Notes: a model not told the origin generated them from the letters alone. Positions 25,739-34,984 are shown, counted from the stretch's first letter. The stretch: 54,048 bases of DNA from Cellulophaga sp. (GCA_030731855.1 JANQTG010000173.1:1859-55906), one strand, 5' to 3'. Numbers and translations: made by a program.

Positions 25739-26686
25739 TTAGCCAACTTTTGTATTTATTTCTAATGTGATCCCATTTAACACATCTTGTGTTTTCATTT
25801 TTCGTTTACCCGGTAACTGAATTTCTAAAAGTTCTATGTAACCACCTTCAACGGCTATTTTCATAGTTTTTTTATCAAATAAAACTGTTTTTAAGCTATG
25901 TTCGTGTTTTTCTTTATGAATGGCAACATTGTATATTTTTAAAAACAAACTTTCGTGGTTGTTATATAAGGTAGTCCACGATGCTGGGTACGGACTCAAT
26001 CCTCGGATATGATTATAAATCTCCTCAATAGGTTTATCCCAATTAATTTCACAAGTTTCTTTATGAATTTTGTAAGCTACTTTTTCTATAGGTGTTTTCG
26101 GTTGTTTTTTAGTGCTTACTTTATTTTCTTCTATTTGTTTTACAGTTTCTAATACTAAATCGGCACCTAAGTGCATTAATTTATCGTGCAGGGTTCCGGC
26201 GGTATCGTCTTCTGTGATTGGTATTGTGCTTTGGGCTATGATTTCTCCGGTATCAATTTTATCATCAATAAAAAAAGTAGTCGCCCCAGTAACTTTCTCA
26301 CCGTTCATAATCGCCCAATTTATAGGAGCCGCTCCTCGATAATCTGGTAATAAAGAGGCATGTAAATTAAAGGTTCCGTACGCGGGAATTTCCCAGACTA
26401 CCTTGGGTAACATTCTAAAAGCAACAATGATTTGTAAATTGGCTTTTAAATTTTTTAATTCTTCTATAAATGATTCACTTTTTAAATTAGTAGGCTGTAA
26501 TACATTTAAATTATTGGCGACAGCATATTTTTTCACGGCTGATTCTTGCAATTTTTGTCCGCGACCTGCTGGCCTATCTGGTGCAGTAATGACACCAGCA
26601 ATGTGATAAGAGTTTTTTACCAGATGCTCTAAAATGCCCACAGCAAAATCTGGTGTTCCCATAAATACGATACTTAAATTATTCAT
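25739..26686 (-). CDS. fmt: Methionyl-tRNA formyltransferase
   Basis: 315 residues, normal length. It transfers a formyl group from 10-formyl-THF to initiator Met-tRNA. The N-terminal catalytic domain has VFMGTPDFAVGIL, PDRPAGRGQKLQ, the formyl-binding block FNLHASLLPDYRGAAPINWA with its Asn and His, and TTFFIDDKIDTGEII; the C-terminal OB-like domain (about 205-315) binds tRNA. Its ATG overlaps the recQ stop by 4 bp (ATGA), so it is coupled to recQ. Confidence 0.97.
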   Translation of the reverse strand: MNNLSIVFMGTPDFAVGILEHLVKNSYHIAGVITAPDRPAGRGQKLQESAVKKYAVANNLNVLQPTNLKSESFIEELKNLKANLQIIVAFRMLPKVVWEIPAYGTFNLHASLLPDYRGAAPINWAIMNGEKVTGATTFFIDDKIDTGEIIAQSTIPITEDDTAGTLHDKLMHLGADLVLETVKQIEENKVSTKKQPKTPIEKVAYKIHKETCEINWDKPIEEIYNHIRGLSPYPASWTTLYNNHESLFLKIYNVAIHKEKHEHSLKTVLFDKKTMKIAVEGGYIELLEIQLPGKRKMKTQDVLNGITLEINTKVG

Positions 26687-28584
26687 TGTACTGGTATTTT
26701 ATATTCGTTGGTTTCATTCATTACAATAATTTCATCCTCGAGCAATTCTTGTAATGCTTTTAAAATAATTTCTTCTTTATAAAGTATATTTTTTATCAAT
26801 ATTCTCGAAGTCATGGCACTAGTTTTAAGTTGTGCTAAAATGGCCTCCTTGGCTAATTCAATTATAGTACCATCAATGGGTGCTTTTTTTAGGCAAATAT
26901 CGCAGGTACCACATGGTTTTTTTTCTTCTCCAAAATAACGTAACAAATAAGTACTTCTACAAATACTATCATTTTTTACATAGGCTAACATAGCCTCAAT
27001 ATTTCTTGTTTTTTGTTCTGTGAGTAAGTGCACTTTTTTAGCAAATAAATGAATAGTACTATCATCTTCTCTTGGTACTAAAAAAACAATTTCTATATCG
27101 CTATTTTGGGCTTTGTAGGTAATTATTTTGTCTTTTTCTAGTTGCAATAATGTTCTTGTAATTGTGCTCTCTGGTACATTTACTTTTTTAGCAATAGACC
27201 AAGTATTTATTTTTGTATCGTATTCAAAAATACCGCCATAGGTTCTTAAAATTGTCTGTATAATTTCGGCACTTTTGCTATAAGTTTCTATATAATCGAA
27301 AACTTGATTTTTAGAAGCGATGAACTGTATGCTTGTTTTTTTTGAAAATGATTCTGATAAGGCTAAAACCGAATTCTGATCTAACATCCTAAGTCCGTTA
27401 TAGGTCAAAAACGGATTTAATTTATATGTATCGCAAAACGAGTTAAAATTTAGCGCATAAGTATCTAGCCTAATTTCTCCAAAAGAGATTTGAAAATAAT
27501 TGTTTAGTTTTTTATAGAGTTGTTTTAAAAAATCAATCGTTGGTAATCCGCCTAAAAATTGACTTTTTACATGATTTTCGTCTGCTTTATTAGTAAGTAA
27601 GATAGCATTTGCAGGGGCACCATTTCTACCAGCTCGCCCAGCTTCTTGAAAATAATTTTCGATGCTATCGGGTATCTGAAAATGCACTACGGTACCAACA
27701 TCGGGTTTATCAATACCCATTCCGAAAGCATTGGTCGCCACCATTACTTGCATTGTATCGCTTAACCAATTATCTAAACGACTGTCTTTTTCCTTTTTTG
27801 TTAATCCGCCGTGATAAAAAGTGGCTCTTATATTTTGTTGATCTAAAAATTTTGCAAGTTCAATGGTGCTTTTGCGGGTTCTTACATACACGATACTGCT
27901 TTGTGACGTCGCAGAAAGAATTTCTTTTAATTGATAATTTTTATCTTCATAAAATTTCACTAAAAAAGTAATATTATCACGCGCAAAAGATGTTTTTTCG
28001 GTGTGATAATTCTTAAAGTTTAAATTTTCTATAATATCATCGGCAACTTGTGGTGTGGCAGTTGCAGTGAGCGCTATAATTGGTGTATTAGGTGCTAAAT
28101 CTTTTAGAATGGCACAATTTAAATAGGCGGGTCTAAAATCATTTCCCCATTGCGAAATACAATGCGCTTCATCTATAGCAATTAAATTTACATTCATTTG
28201 CTGAATGCGGTCTTTTATAATATCTTGTTGTAAGCGCTCAGGTGAGAGATATAAAAATTTGTAATTTCCGTAAAGGCAATTATCTAATAGATCTACTAAA
28301 TCGTCTTGCGAAATGCCACCAGTTAATGCAATTGCTTTTATGCCTTTTGCTTTTAAGGTATCTACCTGATTTTTTATAAGTGCAATTAAAGGCGATACTA
28401 CAATACAAATACCTTCTTGTGCCAAGGCCGGAATTTGAAAGCAAAGCGATTTTCCACCTCCTGTAGGTAACAAAGCAAGTACATCTTTTTGTGCTAAAAC
28501 GGCACTGATAATTTTCTCTTGTGAAGGTTTAAAATTATCAAATCCCCAATATTTTTTTAAGATTGTTTTTGGGTCTTTTTGCAC
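26683..28584 (-). CDS. recQ: ATP-dependent DNA helicase RecQ
   Basis: 633 residues. Superfamily 2 helicase: motif 0/I with LPTGGGKSLCFQIPAL (about 37-52), DEAH in LIAIDEAHCISQWGNDFRP (about 134-150), TATATP motif III, and VATNAFGMGIDKPDV with QEAGRAGRNG (motifs V-VI). The RecQ zinc site (CRSTYLLRYFGE...CGTCDIC) is at about 555-585, followed by a winged-helix-like end. There is no HRDC domain, as in many Bacteroidetes RecQ. It unwinds 3'-tailed duplexes in recombination repair. It is coupled to the upstream ATPase gene (1-bp overlap) and to fmt (4-bp overlap). Confidence 0.95.
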   Translation of the reverse strand: MQKDPKTILKKYWGFDNFKPSQEKIISAVLAQKDVLALLPTGGGKSLCFQIPALAQEGICIVVSPLIALIKNQVDTLKAKGIKAIALTGGISQDDLVDLLDNCLYGNYKFLYLSPERLQQDIIKDRIQQMNVNLIAIDEAHCISQWGNDFRPAYLNCAILKDLAPNTPIIALTATATPQVADDIIENLNFKNYHTEKTSFARDNITFLVKFYEDKNYQLKEILSATSQSSIVYVRTRKSTIELAKFLDQQNIRATFYHGGLTKKEKDSRLDNWLSDTMQVMVATNAFGMGIDKPDVGTVVHFQIPDSIENYFQEAGRAGRNGAPANAILLTNKADENHVKSQFLGGLPTIDFLKQLYKKLNNYFQISFGEIRLDTYALNFNSFCDTYKLNPFLTYNGLRMLDQNSVLALSESFSKKTSIQFIASKNQVFDYIETYSKSAEIIQTILRTYGGIFEYDTKINTWSIAKKVNVPESTITRTLLQLEKDKIITYKAQNSDIEIVFLVPREDDSTIHLFAKKVHLLTEQKTRNIEAMLAYVKNDSICRSTYLLRYFGEEKKPCGTCDICLKKAPIDGTIIELAKEAILAQLKTSAMTSRILIKNILYKEEIILKALQELLEDEIIVMNETNEYKIPVQ

Positions 28585-29126
28585 TAGATGGTATTTAAAG
28601 AATTTAAAATAAACTCGACTCTTTGCGCTATCGATACTTTTGGAACCTCAATTACCTCGTACCCAAAATCAGTATAAGTTTTTTCTAAACAATCATGAAT
28701 TTTTAGGGCCTCTTCAAAATTCTCGTAACGTTCACTATCAGAAGTATGTATTTCTTTCCAAGGCGGTAGTAAAAATATTTTATCATAAGTATATTGTTTA
28801 CAAACCTTTGTAAATTCGCTTGGATATGTTGTATTAAAACATTCTAAATACGCCAAAACATCGTGCAAGCCACGATCTAAAAATACAATGGCATCAGCAT
28901 GTTTTGTGGCTGCTTTAAATTGATGCACACGACCTTCTAAAATACGTTCACTAAACAGTAGGGGATCAGTTAAAAAAAGTTGTTCAATCCCTTCTTTTCT
29001 GGCCTGTAAGGTTATTTCTCTTGATATTTCATGAAAACAAGTAAATCCCTTTCCTTCAATCGCTTTGATTACGGAGGTTTTACCCGTGCTTGGACCACCT
29101 GCAATAACTATTTTTTTAGAACTCAA
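28584..29126 (-). CDS. AAA-family ATPase (NadR/AAA_28-like P-loop protein)
   Basis: 180 residues. The P-loop is VIAGGPSTGKTSVIKAI at the N-terminus, followed by HEISREI and a Walker B-like VFLDRGLHDVLAYL. This pattern belongs to the AAA_28 group, which resembles the nucleoside-kinase half of NadR; small-molecule kinase activity is possible but not proven. The stop overlaps the recQ start by one base, so translation is coupled in the order ATPase-recQ-fmt. No signal peptide. The specific substrate is unknown. Confidence 0.82.
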   Translation of the reverse strand: MSSKKIVIAGGPSTGKTSVIKAIEGKGFTCFHEISREITLQARKEGIEQLFLTDPLLFSERILEGRVHQFKAATKHADAIVFLDRGLHDVLAYLECFNTTYPSEFTKVCKQYTYDKIFLLPPWKEIHTSDSERYENFEEALKIHDCLEKTYTDFGYEVIEVPKVSIAQRVEFILNSLNTI

Positions 29127-29179
29127 ATGCTAATTTTTAGGTTGCAAAAAATAAGAATTAATAGAAGATTATTTAGGCG

Positions 29180-29971
29180 CTAATAATCTACCCCTGGGTA
29201 CCAATCCATAATAACGACTTTAATGCTCGAATCGCCTTCATTCACTAATTTTCTAAACTTGTTAATATCGCTTACATCGGGTTGACCTCTGTAATGATAA
29301 GGATAAACCTCTTTTGGTTTAAATTCTAATACGGCATTTGCAGCACTTTCTTCGGTCATTGTGTAGGGAAGGTTCATGCAAATAAAAGCTTTATCAATAT
29401 TTTTTAACGCACGCATTTCTGGAATATCTTCGGTATCACCTGAAAAATAAATACGTTGATCTCCTTTTGATAATACATACCCGTTTCCTCTGCCTTTAGT
29501 ATGAAAATTAAGTGCTTCTTCTCTTAAATTATACATGGGGATTGCCTCTACGGTTATTCCGTAGCGTTCTTTAGATTCGCCATTACCTAATACATCTAAT
29601 TGCGGTACGTAGTTTTCTGGCATTTTATCAGCTACAGCCTGCGGTAATATAATTTTTGCTTTGGCAGTATCTAAAGAATCTAAGGTTTCTAAACTAAAAT
29701 GATCTCCGTGTATATCGGTAATTAAAATTAAATCTGGTTTTTTTTGATTTTCGAAAGCTTTTGCACCACCTACTGGGTCTATGTAAATAGTAGTTTCTCC
29801 CCATTGCAAAACGGCAGTCGCATGGGTTATTGGTGTAATGTTAATTTTTTCTGAGATGGTCGGAGTTTCTATAACTGTCTCGACGATTTCAATGTCTGAT
29901 GGATTTTTTTTAGTGTCTTTACACGCAATTGAGAATAGTATTGTAAAGGCTATATAAAGTACGTTTTTCAT
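29180..29971 (-). CDS. Metallo-beta-lactamase-fold hydrolase, exported lipoprotein
   Basis: 263 residues. The N-terminus (MKNVLYIAFTILFSIACKD) is a lipoprotein signal with its Cys at about residue 17. The MBL fold follows: TAVLQWGETTIYIDPVGG, then LITDIHGDHFSLETLDSL carrying the HxxDH metal motif, and later YFSGDTEDIPEM and VYPYHYRG supplying the remaining ligands. It resembles the UlaG/UPF0173 group of lactonase-like hydrolases. It should be active in the periplasm or outer membrane; the substrate is unknown. It is 5 bp downstream of the GNAT gene, so the two are probably co-transcribed. Confidence 0.85.
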   Translation of the reverse strand: MKNVLYIAFTILFSIACKDTKKNPSDIEIVETVIETPTISEKINITPITHATAVLQWGETTIYIDPVGGAKAFENQKKPDLILITDIHGDHFSLETLDSLDTAKAKIILPQAVADKMPENYVPQLDVLGNGESKERYGITVEAIPMYNLREEALNFHTKGRGNGYVLSKGDQRIYFSGDTEDIPEMRALKNIDKAFICMNLPYTMTEESAANAVLEFKPKEVYPYHYRGQPDVSDINKFRKLVNEGDSSIKVVIMDWYPGVDY

Positions 29972-29976
29972 AAGGT

Positions 29977-30444
29977 TTAAGTATTTAATATAAGTTCCAT
30001 TTTAATATCGCTCCTTAAATAAGGTAATTCTTTTTCTAGGGCTATTTCAACAAAACCGAATTTTCTGTAAAGATATAAAGCATGTGTAAGTTTTGTGTTG
30101 GAATAAAGAATTATTTTATCCCAATTAGCTTTTTTAGCAAATTCAATGGCAAACGTAAGTAGGTGCTGACCTATTTTTAATCCTTGAAATTCTTCATCAA
30201 CAGCCATTTTACCTAATTCATACGTTTTAGCATCAATCTTTATAAAAGAAAAGCAACCTACTATTTTATGTTTATATTCAGCAAAGAAAATAAAGCCACC
30301 TTTATTGATTATGGTGTTTTTACAATCATTTAAAAGTTGAATATCTTTTTCTTCAACAAAAAAGTATTTTTCTAGCCAAGCTACATTAAGATCTTTAAAT
30401 TTTGATGCTAAAGAAGGTGTGTAAGGTAAAATAGAGACAAGCAT
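29977..30444 (-). CDS. GNAT-family N-acetyltransferase
   Basis: 155 residues. This is a typical GNAT fold: the beta-strand YELGKMAVDEEFQGLKIGQHLL carries the acetyl-CoA pyrophosphate loop (Q/RxxGxG/A form), followed by AIEFAKKANWDKIILYSNTKL and ALYLYRKFGFVEI. It transfers acetyl groups to an amine, but the acceptor cannot be predicted. It is immediately upstream of the MBL lipoprotein gene. ATG start; no signal peptide. Confidence 0.88.
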   Translation of the reverse strand: MLVSILPYTPSLASKFKDLNVAWLEKYFFVEEKDIQLLNDCKNTIINKGGFIFFAEYKHKIVGCFSFIKIDAKTYELGKMAVDEEFQGLKIGQHLLTFAIEFAKKANWDKIILYSNTKLTHALYLYRKFGFVEIALEKELPYLRSDIKMELILNT

Positions 30445-30595
30445 ATTTGGTAAAAATTAGGAAATAAAGATAGCACCTGAAAAACTATTTTGAATCAAAA
30501 AATCTAAATTTTAAATTAAGTCGTATATTAAGCAGATACAAACAAACACTTCGAGAGAAGAAAACTAAAAAGAGAACATTTAATTTTATTAAATT

Positions 30596-31483
30596 ATGGC
30601 AGAAACTAAAAATAATAACGGATTAAAGGTAATAGCGGGACTATTATTGGTATTGTTAATAGCTTTAATGATTTATACAGTAAGTCTGTTTAAAGAGAAA
30701 GAAGACAATACCTTACAATTGAACAGAGAGAAAGAATTAGTAGTTGAAGATTTAACAAGCTTAAGATCAGAATATGATAAAGCTATTTTAGAAAGCAATG
30801 CAACCAATGACGAATTAGTGAATGCGAGAGATAATATTGCAAAGTATATCGATTCTGTTAAAACAATGCGTTTAGATATTGCTGCTTTAGGAAAGTACAG
30901 ACGTCAGGTAAGTATTTTAACGAAAGAAAGAGGACAGTTATTAAGAAAAGTAGATTCTTTAACTCGCTCTAACAGTGCCTTAGCTATGCAGCGTGACAGT
31001 ACTTTTGTTGAGTTAGAAAAGCAAACTGTTTTTAACGATTCTTTAGTGGTTCAAAACACACAATTAGCAGATGCCGTTGAAAGAGGTTCAGCTTTAAATA
31101 TTTCAAAACTATCTGTAGATGCTGTAAAAGAGCGTAATAGCGGAAAACTAGTTTCTACGCAAAGAGCAGGTGCAACTGATAAGTTTAAAGTATGTTTTAC
31201 TTTAACAAATAATGCTATTGCGCAAGCAGGTGACAAAGAATTTTACATCGAGGTTTTAGATCCTCAAGGGAATGTTTTAGGACAGAGTTATTCTAAATCA
31301 GCCGATTCTGGCGCATCTGTAACGTACAGCAAAGCAACTGCTTTTTATTACGAGAATAAGGCCTTAGACGTTTGTGATTTTATCAGCAAACCAGCCGGAG
31401 ATTTCCAAAAAGGGAATTATATGGTAAATGTATATGATAACAAACTTAAATTATTAGGAACTAGTAAGTTTGCTTTAAAATAG
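30596..31483 (+). CDS. Coiled-coil membrane-anchored protein of unknown function
   Basis: 295 residues. A short cytosolic start and one transmembrane helix (about 11-29, VIAGLLLVLLIALMIYTV) are followed by a long coiled coil (about 32-150) and a beta-rich C-terminal domain (about 160-295) with KFKVCFTLTNNAIAQAGDKEFYIEV (in part) and YMVNVYDNKLKLLG. The topology puts the C-terminal domain in the periplasm. Homologues in flavobacteria are often labelled chromosome-partitioning proteins because of the coiled coil, without good evidence. It is monocistronic, with a strong terminator behind it. Confidence 0.78.
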   Translation: MAETKNNNGLKVIAGLLLVLLIALMIYTVSLFKEKEDNTLQLNREKELVVEDLTSLRSEYDKAILESNATNDELVNARDNIAKYIDSVKTMRLDIAALGKYRRQVSILTKERGQLLRKVDSLTRSNSALAMQRDSTFVELEKQTVFNDSLVVQNTQLADAVERGSALNISKLSVDAVKERNSGKLVSTQRAGATDKFKVCFTLTNNAIAQAGDKEFYIEVLDPQGNVLGQSYSKSADSGASVTYSKATAFYYENKALDVCDFISKPAGDFQKGNYMVNVYDNKLKLLGTSKFALK

Positions 31484-31504
31484 TACAATACTATCCATTA
31501 ACAT

Positions 31505-31541
31505 AAAAGGGGAACATCATTTTTGATGTTCCCCTTTTTAT
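31505..31541 (+). terminator. Intrinsic terminator after the coiled-coil gene
   Basis: The 15-bp perfect stem AAAAGGGGAACATCA / TGATGTTCCCCTTTT with a 4-nt T loop is the strongest hairpin in the window. Confidence 0.95.
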
Positions 31542-31568
31542 ATTTTAATCAGAATTCTAAAAAATAAT

Positions 31569-31617
31569 AATTTTCAATTCTAAACTTTCAATTTTACATT
31601 TTCAAATTTCCATTTTC
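31569..31617. repeat. Degenerate 7-bp-period array (AATTTTC/CATTTTC)
   Basis: Seven heptamers in phase: AATTTTC, AATTCTA, AACTTTC, AATTTTA, CATTTTC, AAATTTC, CATTTTC. It ends 3 bp from the fumC stop codon. Read on the fumC strand, the words are GAAAATG/GAAAATT, matching those around the four-helix-bundle gene. Confidence 0.7.
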
Positions 31618-31619
31618 CA

Positions 31620-33017
31620 TTATTTCAAGCTCCCAACCATTTCTTCTGGTTTTACCCAATTATCATAATCTTCGGCGCTAACATAGCCTAAGTTTACGGC
31701 TTCTTGTTTTAAGGTAGTTCCGTTTTTATGTGCCGTATTGGCAATTTCAGCTGCTTTATAGTAGCCAATTTTTGTGTTTAAAGCCGTCACAAGCATTAGC
31801 GAATTGTTTAATAATTGGGTAATAACTTCGTGGTTAGGCTCAATACCTACGGCACAATTAACATCAAAACTTACACAAGCATCGCCTAAAAGTTCTGCTG
31901 ATTGTAAAATATTGGCAGCCATCATAGGTTTAAAAACGTTCAATTCATAATGGCCTTGAGTGCCACCAACACCAATAGCCACATCATTACCCATAACTTG
32001 AGCGCAAACCATCGTTAAGGCTTCGCACTGCGTAGGATTCACTTTTCCAGGCATAATAGAACTGCCCGGCTCATTAGCGGGGATGATGATTTCGCCAATA
32101 CCAGAACGTGGGCCAGAAGCCATCATTCGAATATCATTGGCAATTTTATTTAAGGCAATTGCTAACTGTTTTAAAGCACCATGACTTTCAACAATAGCAT
32201 CGTGAGCTGCTAAAGCTTCAAACTTATTTTCTGCCGTAATAAATGGTAAGCCTGTAAATTCCGCAATATATTTTGCTACTAAAACATCATAGCCATCGGG
32301 CGTATTTAATCCTGTTCCAACAGCTGTACCTCCTAAAGCAAGTTCAGAAAGGTGTGGTAAGGTATTTTTTAAGGCTTTTAGTCCGTGATCTAATTGAGAA
32401 ACATAACCAGAAAATTCTTGTCCCAAGGTTAGGGGAGTCGCATCCATTAAGTGAGTACGACCAATTTTTACCACATTCTTAAATTCAACAACCTTTTTTT
32501 GTAATGTATCTCTTAATTGTAACACTCCAGGGATAGTTACTTCTACTATTTTTTTATAGGCTGCAATATGCATGCCGGTAGGGAAGGTGTCATTAGAAGA
32601 TTGCGATTTGTTTACATCATCGTTTGGTTGAATCACTTTTTCGCCTTCGCCGATTACTTTTCCTGCTAATTCTTGCGCACGATTAGCAATTACTTCATTC
32701 ACATTCATATTACTCTGCGTTCCAGAGCCAGTTTGCCAAATAACTAACGGAAACTGATCATCGTGCATACCCGTCAAAATTTCATCACAAACTTTTGAAA
32801 TCAAATCTCTTTTTTCTTTAGTTAATACGCCAAGTTCTTCGTTGGTATAGGCAGCAGCTTTTTTTAAGTACGCAAAGCCATAAACAATATCTAACGGCAT
32901 AGACGCCACTGGGCCAATTTTGAAATTATTACGAGAGCGTTCTGTTTGTGCACCCCAATATTTATCAGAAGGGACTTCAACGTTACCCATCGTGTCTTTT
33001 TCTATTCTATAACTCAT
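31620..33017 (-). CDS. fumC: Class II fumarate hydratase
   Basis: 465 residues, standard length. It interconverts fumarate and malate in the TCA cycle, in the cytosol. Fumarase/aspartase signature [15 protein letters not shown] (about 317-331) contains the catalytic Ser loop; [43 protein letters not shown] and TAVGTGLNT mark the other active-site regions. The THLMDATP form and overall length separate it from aspartase and argininosuccinate lyase. It is monocistronic; an exact TATCTTTG box lies about 25 bp upstream on its strand (33049-33042). Confidence 0.97.
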   Translation of the reverse strand: MSYRIEKDTMGNVEVPSDKYWGAQTERSRNNFKIGPVASMPLDIVYGFAYLKKAAAYTNEELGVLTKEKRDLISKVCDEILTGMHDDQFPLVIWQTGSGTQSNMNVNEVIANRAQELAGKVIGEGEKVIQPNDDVNKSQSSNDTFPTGMHIAAYKKIVEVTIPGVLQLRDTLQKKVVEFKNVVKIGRTHLMDATPLTLGQEFSGYVSQLDHGLKALKNTLPHLSELALGGTAVGTGLNTPDGYDVLVAKYIAEFTGLPFITAENKFEALAAHDAIVESHGALKQLAIALNKIANDIRMMASGPRSGIGEIIIPANEPGSSIMPGKVNPTQCEALTMVCAQVMGNDVAIGVGGTQGHYELNVFKPMMAANILQSAELLGDACVSFDVNCAVGIEPNHEVITQLLNNSLMLVTALNTKIGYYKAAEIANTAHKNGTTLKQEAVNLGYVSAEDYDNWVKPEEMVGSLK

Positions 33018-33041
33018 ACTACTTTTTATTAATGTGTCTTA

Positions 33042-33049
33042 CAAAGATA
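33042..33049 (-). promoter_or_regulatory. -7 box of fumC
   Basis: Exact TATCTTTG on the minus strand, 25 nt before the fumC ATG. No good TTG at -33. Confidence 0.45.
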
Positions 33050-33108
33050 TTGTATTCACATTTTATTTACATAGAATTGAATTTTTTTATAGATTTTTTT
33101 GATTTTCA

Positions 33109-33141
33109 TTTGTTAAATTCAGCATTTTCAAACTATCTTTG
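33109..33141 (+). promoter_or_regulatory. Promoter of the 60-residue membrane protein gene
   Basis: TTTG at 33109-33112, 21 bp, exact TATCTTTG at 33134-33141, then about 20 nt to the ATG. Both elements are present and well spaced. Confidence 0.65.
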
Positions 33142-33161
33142 CAGTATTAAAATAAGATATC

Positions 33162-33344
33162 ATGTTTGAATTTGATCAATACTTAGGATTTATAGCTTTT
33201 TTAACCATTTTAACCATAGGTTTTTGGTTAATGATATTTTTATTAACCTTTGTTATTCCTTATTGGGTGACTGGTAATATTTTAGAGATTTTAAAAGAGA
33301 AAAGAGAAGCCAAAAAAGCTAAACTAGAAGCAGAGCAAAAATAA
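33162..33344 (+). CDS. Small conserved-type membrane protein
   Basis: 60 residues. One or two closely packed hydrophobic segments (about 8-42: LGFIAFLTILTIGFW and MIFLLTFVIPYWVTG) are followed by a strongly basic Lys/Glu helix (ILKEKREAKKAKLEAEQK). This looks like a small inner-membrane protein with a cytosolic charged tail. A good promoter before it and a clear terminator after it support a real gene. I know of no function. Confidence 0.72.
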   Translation: MFEFDQYLGFIAFLTILTIGFWLMIFLLTFVIPYWVTGNILEILKEKREAKKAKLEAEQK

Positions 33345-33370
33345 TAGCTTTACTAACTAGGATATAAAAT

Positions 33371-33404
33371 AAAAAAGACTGTCTTGTAAAAGGCAGTCTT
33401 TTTT
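33371..33404 (+). terminator. Terminator after the small membrane protein gene
   Basis: Stem AAAAAGACTGTCTT / AAGGCAGTCTTTTT (one T-G wobble), GTAA loop, then T run. Confidence 0.9.
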
Positions 33405-33465
33405 CGTTTTAAAGTTTTTTGGTAAAGTAAAGTACTTGTTGTTTTAGCAATTGGTTCTAAAATAA

Positions 33466-33499
33466 AAAATCGTCTAAAAATTTCTTCTTAAACGATTTT
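33466..33499 (-). terminator. Terminator of the LysM gene
   Basis: Stem AAAATCGT / ACGATTTT, extended across one mismatch, with T run on the minus strand. It starts 18 bp after the LysM stop. Confidence 0.7.
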
Positions 33500-33516
33500 A
33501 TTATGTTACCTAAGTA

Positions 33517-33897
33517 TTATAAATTAGGTATAACTAAAACTTGATCAGGGTGAATAACATCAGGATTTTTTAATAAACCAGTGTTAGCTTCAAAAATTTG
33601 CTTGTATTTCATGGCATCCCCATAATAATGCTTTGCAATTTTACTTAAAGAATCACCACCTTTAACGGTATGTCTGTGAAAAACAGAACTGTCAGTAACA
33701 GAAATATTCGCTTGAATATCAGCAGCATTTTCGCCACCTAATTCCTTTATTTTATCCCAAATAAGGTTTTTTTCATAAGGAGTTGCAGCTTCGCCTTTCA
33801 TTTTTAATACTCCAGCTTCTTCCGAAACGTCTCCGTTTTTAATTCCAAGTTGCTCACCTAAATTTAAAACGCCTTGATATTTAGCTTTTACGCTCAT
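33517..33897 (-). CDS. BON-LysM protein (Kbp/YgaU-like)
   Basis: 126 residues. A BON-like N-terminal part (about 15-70: NGDVSEEAGVLKMKGEAATPYEKNLIWDKI, shown in part) is followed by a LysM domain (about 75-125: HTVKGGDSLSKIAKHYYGD ... NPDVIHPDQVLVIP). This architecture matches the E. coli K+-binding protein Kbp (YgaU). No signal peptide is seen, as in Kbp, so it is probably cytosolic despite the LysM. A role in potassium sensing is inferred from the family only. Confidence 0.85.
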   Translation of the reverse strand: MSVKAKYQGVLNLGEQLGIKNGDVSEEAGVLKMKGEAATPYEKNLIWDKIKELGGENAADIQANISVTDSSVFHRHTVKGGDSLSKIAKHYYGDAMKYKQIFEANTGLLKNPDVIHPDQVLVIPNL

Positions 33898-34018
33898 CTA
33901 TTTTATATTTTTAATGGTTAATAAAGCCTAAAGATAGTAATTATTGGTAAATATTATTTTGAATACAAGTATAAATTACAAGTATTACATCAGAGATAGA
34001 TAATTACTTAAAAAATAT

Positions 34019-34100
34019 GCATCCCTATTAGGGGTGTATAATTTGAGTTAGTTGCTTATCTAAACCTGTTTTAGAGTGTGCAAGAATAGGGATGTTTTTG
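34019..34100. other. Long-range inverted repeat between CDF and LysM genes
   Basis: CATCCCTATT (34020-34029) and its exact complement AATAGGGATG (34085-34094) enclose 55 nt, and the right arm is followed by five T. This could be a structured RNA or a protein site in the 222-bp spacer of two minus-strand genes. I match it to no known family. Confidence 0.4.
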
Positions 34101-34119
34101 CTCTAATTTTTTGGGTTTT

Positions 34120-34914
34120 CTATTTACTTAATTTAAGTATTCTAAAAGCACCTTGAATGACCAATATAAATACCACGGAGCCAATAATTAAATCTGGTTT
34201 ATTAGAGTCTAACCAATACACTAAAATTCCTGCAATGATTACTCCTAAATTGATAATGACATCATTCGAAGTAAAAATTAAACTAGCTTTCATGTGTGCA
34301 TCTTCTTTGCTTTTTGATTTCTGTAAGAGGTAGAGGCAGATTCCGTTAGCAACAAGGGCAAAAATTGAAACGATAATCATGGTTGTAAAATTTGGAAGTG
34401 TTTCGGCAATAAAAAATCGTCTTAAAACTTCAAAAAAGCCAACACATGCTAGTATAATTTGAAAATAACCAGCAAGTTTTGCGATTCTTTTTTTCTTACT
34501 TATTGTTCCTCCTACCGCAAATAAACTAATTCCGTACACAAAACTATCTGCTAACATATCTAGACTATCGGCTACTAGTCCCATTGATTTTGAAAATAAC
34601 CCTGTGGTCATTTCAATAACAAAAAACAAAAAATTGATAACTAAAACCGAATACAACACTTTCTTTTGACTGGTATCTTCATCAAAATTTGCTTGCTCGC
34701 TTATTTCTGTGGACGTTAATTTTCCACCTAAATTTAGAGTGATAATAGATTTTTCGATGAGCTTTATTTCTCCGTGGTGGTAAACAGTCAATTTTCTATG
34801 TGCAATATCAAAATCTAAATGCGCTATGTCATTAATATCATCTAACTTCATTCGAATTAGATTTTCTTCTGACGGACAATCCATTTTTGAAATATGAAAT
34901 ATCGATTTTTTCAT
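34120..34914 (-). CDS. Cation diffusion facilitator transporter with HMA-like N-terminus
   Basis: 264 residues. Residues 1-70 look like a ferredoxin-fold metal-binding (HMA) domain, FHISKMDCPSEENLIRMKL, but with a single Cys in place of CxxC. Residues about 88-262 hold six predicted transmembrane helices of CDF type, with GLVADSLDMLADSFVYG in TM2 and ASLIFTSNDVIINLGV in TM5. CDF proteins exchange divalent metal ions for protons across the inner membrane. The TM2 site is DxxxD and the TM5 histidine is replaced, pointing to a metal other than zinc, though that is inference. The usual cytoplasmic C-terminal domain is missing. Confidence 0.82.
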   Translation of the reverse strand: MKKSIFHISKMDCPSEENLIRMKLDDINDIAHLDFDIAHRKLTVYHHGEIKLIEKSIITLNLGGKLTSTEISEQANFDEDTSQKKVLYSVLVINFLFFVIEMTTGLFSKSMGLVADSLDMLADSFVYGISLFAVGGTISKKKRIAKLAGYFQIILACVGFFEVLRRFFIAETLPNFTTMIIVSIFALVANGICLYLLQKSKSKEDAHMKASLIFTSNDVIINLGVIIAGILVYWLDSNKPDLIIGSVVFILVIQGAFRILKLSK

Positions 34915-34984
34915 CTTTTATTTTAAGTAGAAGTTACCTTTTTACAAGTATTATATATAAGTAGGAAATATCATAAAAATTGTC

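Noticed and set aside
27609-27971. 120-residue plus-strand ORF
   Set aside because: It lies fully antisense within recQ helicase motifs and has no recognisable domain.
31569-31617. Terminator for fumC in the CATTTTC-rich stretch
   Set aside because: No inverted repeat is present; the stretch is a period-7 array. The nearby hairpin at 31505 belongs to the plus-strand gene.
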